Of a stretch of 6,767 bases of DNA, positions 5,647 to 6,767 are shown piece by piece. How positions within the stretch are numbered: the first letter of the stretch is position 1; each line of letters opens with the position of its first letter. The position numbers and the translations under genes are program-made. The notes beneath the pieces were generated by a model. That model was not told where the DNA came from and made no database searches. It worked only from the letters and a program-made list of their open reading frames with translations. The DNA comes from Methanobacterium sp. (GTDB lineage Archaea > Methanobacteriota > Methanobacteria > Methanobacteriales > Methanobacteriaceae). Where the stretch lies: positions 1-6,767 of the forward strand of contig PLTK01000232.1 in the NCBI GenBank assembly GCA_003164415.1. Direction: 5' to 3'.

Positions 5647-6210
5647 ATGAGTGGAACAGATGAGTGGAATGTAGTTGAAAGAATATTAAGTAATGTATTA
5701 AATGAAAACGACGCAGAAAAATTGGTTTATGCATTGAAAACGTCTGTGAAACACGATTTTGAAGAGATTTTGGATGTATATTCAAATAAGATTAATGAAC
5801 CAGTTGAAATTCTGCTAGTTGGAAATGATCCTAAATTTATGAAGGAATTAATTGCAACATTTGGTAGATCAAAACTTAATACTAGCATTCGATTTACCGG
5901 GAGTATTGGAGAAGCATATAATATGATATTCCAAGAAGGTATGTTTGCTGATTTTCCTATAGCGAATATTATAATATTTGATTTTCCTACATTGCGTGGA
6001 GAAAAAGGATTAGAAATTCTAGAAGATATTATGAAAAAAAAGAGTGTAATAAAAAATGTTCCTGTGATTATTTTAACTGATGATTTTGAAAAAGTGAAAC
6101 ATCTAGAAAAATATCATCCAGACCTATTCTTAACTAAACCCAATAATTTCGAAGAATATAAAAATGTAGTTGAATCCATAAAAGAATTCTGGCTCACTTA
6201 TAAATCATAA
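5647..6210 (+). CDS. Receiver (response-regulator-like) domain protein, altered acidic pocket
   Basis: The protein has 187 residues from the ATG at 5647. That start follows GGGAGTG (5632-5638) at about eight bases; in-frame GTG (5638) and TTG (5617) lie earlier without better SD sites. Residues 1-51 form an unrecognised, probably helical extension. Residues 52-187 look like a CheY/Rcp1-type receiver: beta1 VEILLVGND, beta3 NIIIFDF with candidate phospho-acceptor Asp112, GLEILEDI helix, VPVIILTDD with Thr144, and LFLTKP with Lys164. The ending ESIKEFWLT resembles the IxxFW end of single-domain regulators common in Methanobacterium. The acidic pair that binds Mg2+ at the end of beta1 (usually E-D) appears as Gly59-Asn60 with Asp61 shifted by one. 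Phosphorylation may therefore be weak or absent. There is no output domain and no nearby histidine kinase, so it may work by protein contact. Signalling role is inferred. Confidence 0.75.
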   Translation: MSGTDEWNVVERILSNVLNENDAEKLVYALKTSVKHDFEEILDVYSNKINEPVEILLVGNDPKFMKELIATFGRSKLNTSIRFTGSIGEAYNMIFQEGMFADFPIANIIIFDFPTLRGEKGLEILEDIMKKKSVIKNVPVIILTDDFEKVKHLEKYHPDLFLTKPNNFEEYKNVVESIKEFWLTYKS

Positions 6211-6215
6211 ACTAA

Positions 6216-6241
6216 ATAGAATCACACAAGATTCCTCTATT
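6216..6241 (+). terminator. Bulged hairpin after the receiver gene
   Basis: AATAGAATC (about 6216-6223) can pair with GATTC plus TATT in 6230-6241, with a three-base bulge and a short ACACAA loop, then a T/A-rich stretch. It is a plausible but weak terminator just downstream of the TAA stop. Confidence 0.3.
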
Positions 6242-6242
6242 G

Positions 6243-6252
6243 TATTTAAATA
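6243..6252 (+). promoter_or_regulatory. Possible TATA box for the last small gene
   Basis: TATTTAAATA lies about 90 bases before the ATG at 6343 and would place the transcription start near 6273. The 132-base gap and the hairpin before it favour a separate promoter, but the string is easily met by chance in this DNA. Confidence 0.3.
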
Positions 6253-6342
6253 AATCTAAATATTCTTCCATTTTCATTAAGATTGCCAAAGTATTGGAAA
6301 ATTAATGAACAAATAAACGAATTAGCTTGAGGTGTAAATACA

Positions 6343-6672
6343 ATGTTGCATTACAAAGGATTAGTAACTCCACAACCATGGATAACAATCAAACCATCTG
6401 TAGATAAAGATAAGAATACATCTGAAACATTAGGATTTTATGAAGATGAACTTCCTGAAAAATCATGTTCATTATTAAGAGAAAAATTACAAGAACATTA
6501 TGGAGCAGAAGCTTTAATACATGTTTATTATGAGAAAGACAAAAATCTTGCAGTAATTGAATTAACTAAATATTTTGATAAAAAAGAGGATATATCCAAA
6601 CTAGTTTCTAAATTTAAGTATTCCTTTGAAGAATATTATAATAAAACATTTCAAAACCATGCCAAAATATAA
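6343..6672 (+). CDS. Hypothetical protein, 109 residues
   Basis: I do not recognise this protein. A good SD (GAGGTG, 6329-6334) ends eight bases before the ATG and supports a real gene. The product is charged, soluble and without signal peptide or membrane segment. Residues 1-18 contain a Pro/Trp-rich start (TPQPWITIKP). Residues 36-55 look helical (LPEKSCSLLREKLQEHYG), followed by two likely strands (ALIHVYYEK and NLAVIELTKY) and a C-terminal helix rich in Lys, Phe and Tyr (80-103). The alpha-beta-beta-alpha pattern would fit a small compact fold, but no family can be named. Its Lys- and Glu-rich, AT-biased codon use matches the other small genes of this cluster. A T-rich stretch follows the stop. 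Confidence 0.7.
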   Translation: MLHYKGLVTPQPWITIKPSVDKDKNTSETLGFYEDELPEKSCSLLREKLQEHYGAEALIHVYYEKDKNLAVIELTKYFDKKEDISKLVSKFKYSFEEYYNKTFQNHAKI

Positions 6673-6679
6673 AATATAA

Positions 6680-6687
6680 TTTTTCTT
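6680..6687 (+). terminator. T-rich terminator after the last gene
   Basis: TTTTTCTT begins eight bases after the TAA stop. T tracts alone are enough for archaeal RNA polymerase termination; no stable hairpin precedes it. Confidence 0.35.
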
Positions 6688-6693
6688 CCAACA

Positions 6694-6735
6694 CTAAATG
6701 AATCACCGAACAATTCCTTAAATCCCCTCATTTAG
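6694..6735 (+). repeat. Inverted repeat CTAAATGA / TCATTTAG
   Basis: CTAAATGA (6694-6701) and TCATTTAG (6728-6735) are perfect inverted copies 26 bases apart. They lie in the gene-free right edge of the window and could belong to the control region of a gene beyond it, or be chance. Confidence 0.3.
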
Positions 6736-6767
6736 ATCATAAAATTCATAATAAATTATTCAGAACA

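Overview
The window looks like chromosomal DNA of a methanogenic archaeon, most likely a member of the Methanobacteriales (Methanobacterium-like). The sequence is strongly AT-rich, uses ATA (Ile) and AGA/AGG (Arg) freely, carries archaeal TATA-like boxes 5' of genes and strong Shine-Dalgarno (SD) sites, and ends transcription units in T-rich tracts. It also encodes protein types common in that group: a TPR-repeat protein, a PadR regulator with a DrrA/DrrB-like ABC exporter, and an Rcp1-like receiver protein. The placement is by style, not by a database match. All recognised genes lie on the + strand.

Layout. (1) 1-640: the 3' part of an unrecognised protein, open to the left edge. (2) 770-1549: a seven-repeat TPR protein with a strong SD and a hairpin terminator at its stop codon. 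(3) 1550-2022: a very AT-rich gene-free stretch ending in the promoter of the next unit, with a good TATA box and a 32-bp interrupted dyad that is a candidate operator. (4) 2023-4939: a three-gene unit of a His-rich PadR-family repressor, an ABC ATPase and an ABC-2 permease. ATPase and permease abut and are translationally linked, and a GC-rich hairpin plus T-run at 5014-5037 closes the unit. (5) 4940-5225: a strong SD with no standard start codon behind it, that terminator, a repeat around TTATGCATAA and a TATA box. (6) 5226-6672: three short genes, namely an unrecognised 124-residue protein, a receiver-domain protein with an altered acidic pocket, and an unrecognised 109-residue protein.

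How the genes may work together. The clear functional unit is the regulator plus exporter. By family precedent the PadR protein would repress its own promoter and so the exporter, releasing it when a small molecule binds. The ATPase and permease would form an efflux or export complex in the cytoplasmic membrane; the substrate cannot be read from the sequence. The receiver-like protein suggests a signalling input or a phosphorylation-independent scaffold, and its two small neighbours have no recognisable function. The exporter genes look less AT-rich than the flanking orphan genes, so the window may be a conserved exporter unit set among faster-evolving, lineage-specific genes.

No tRNA, rRNA, CRISPR array, insertion sequence or phage gene was recognised.
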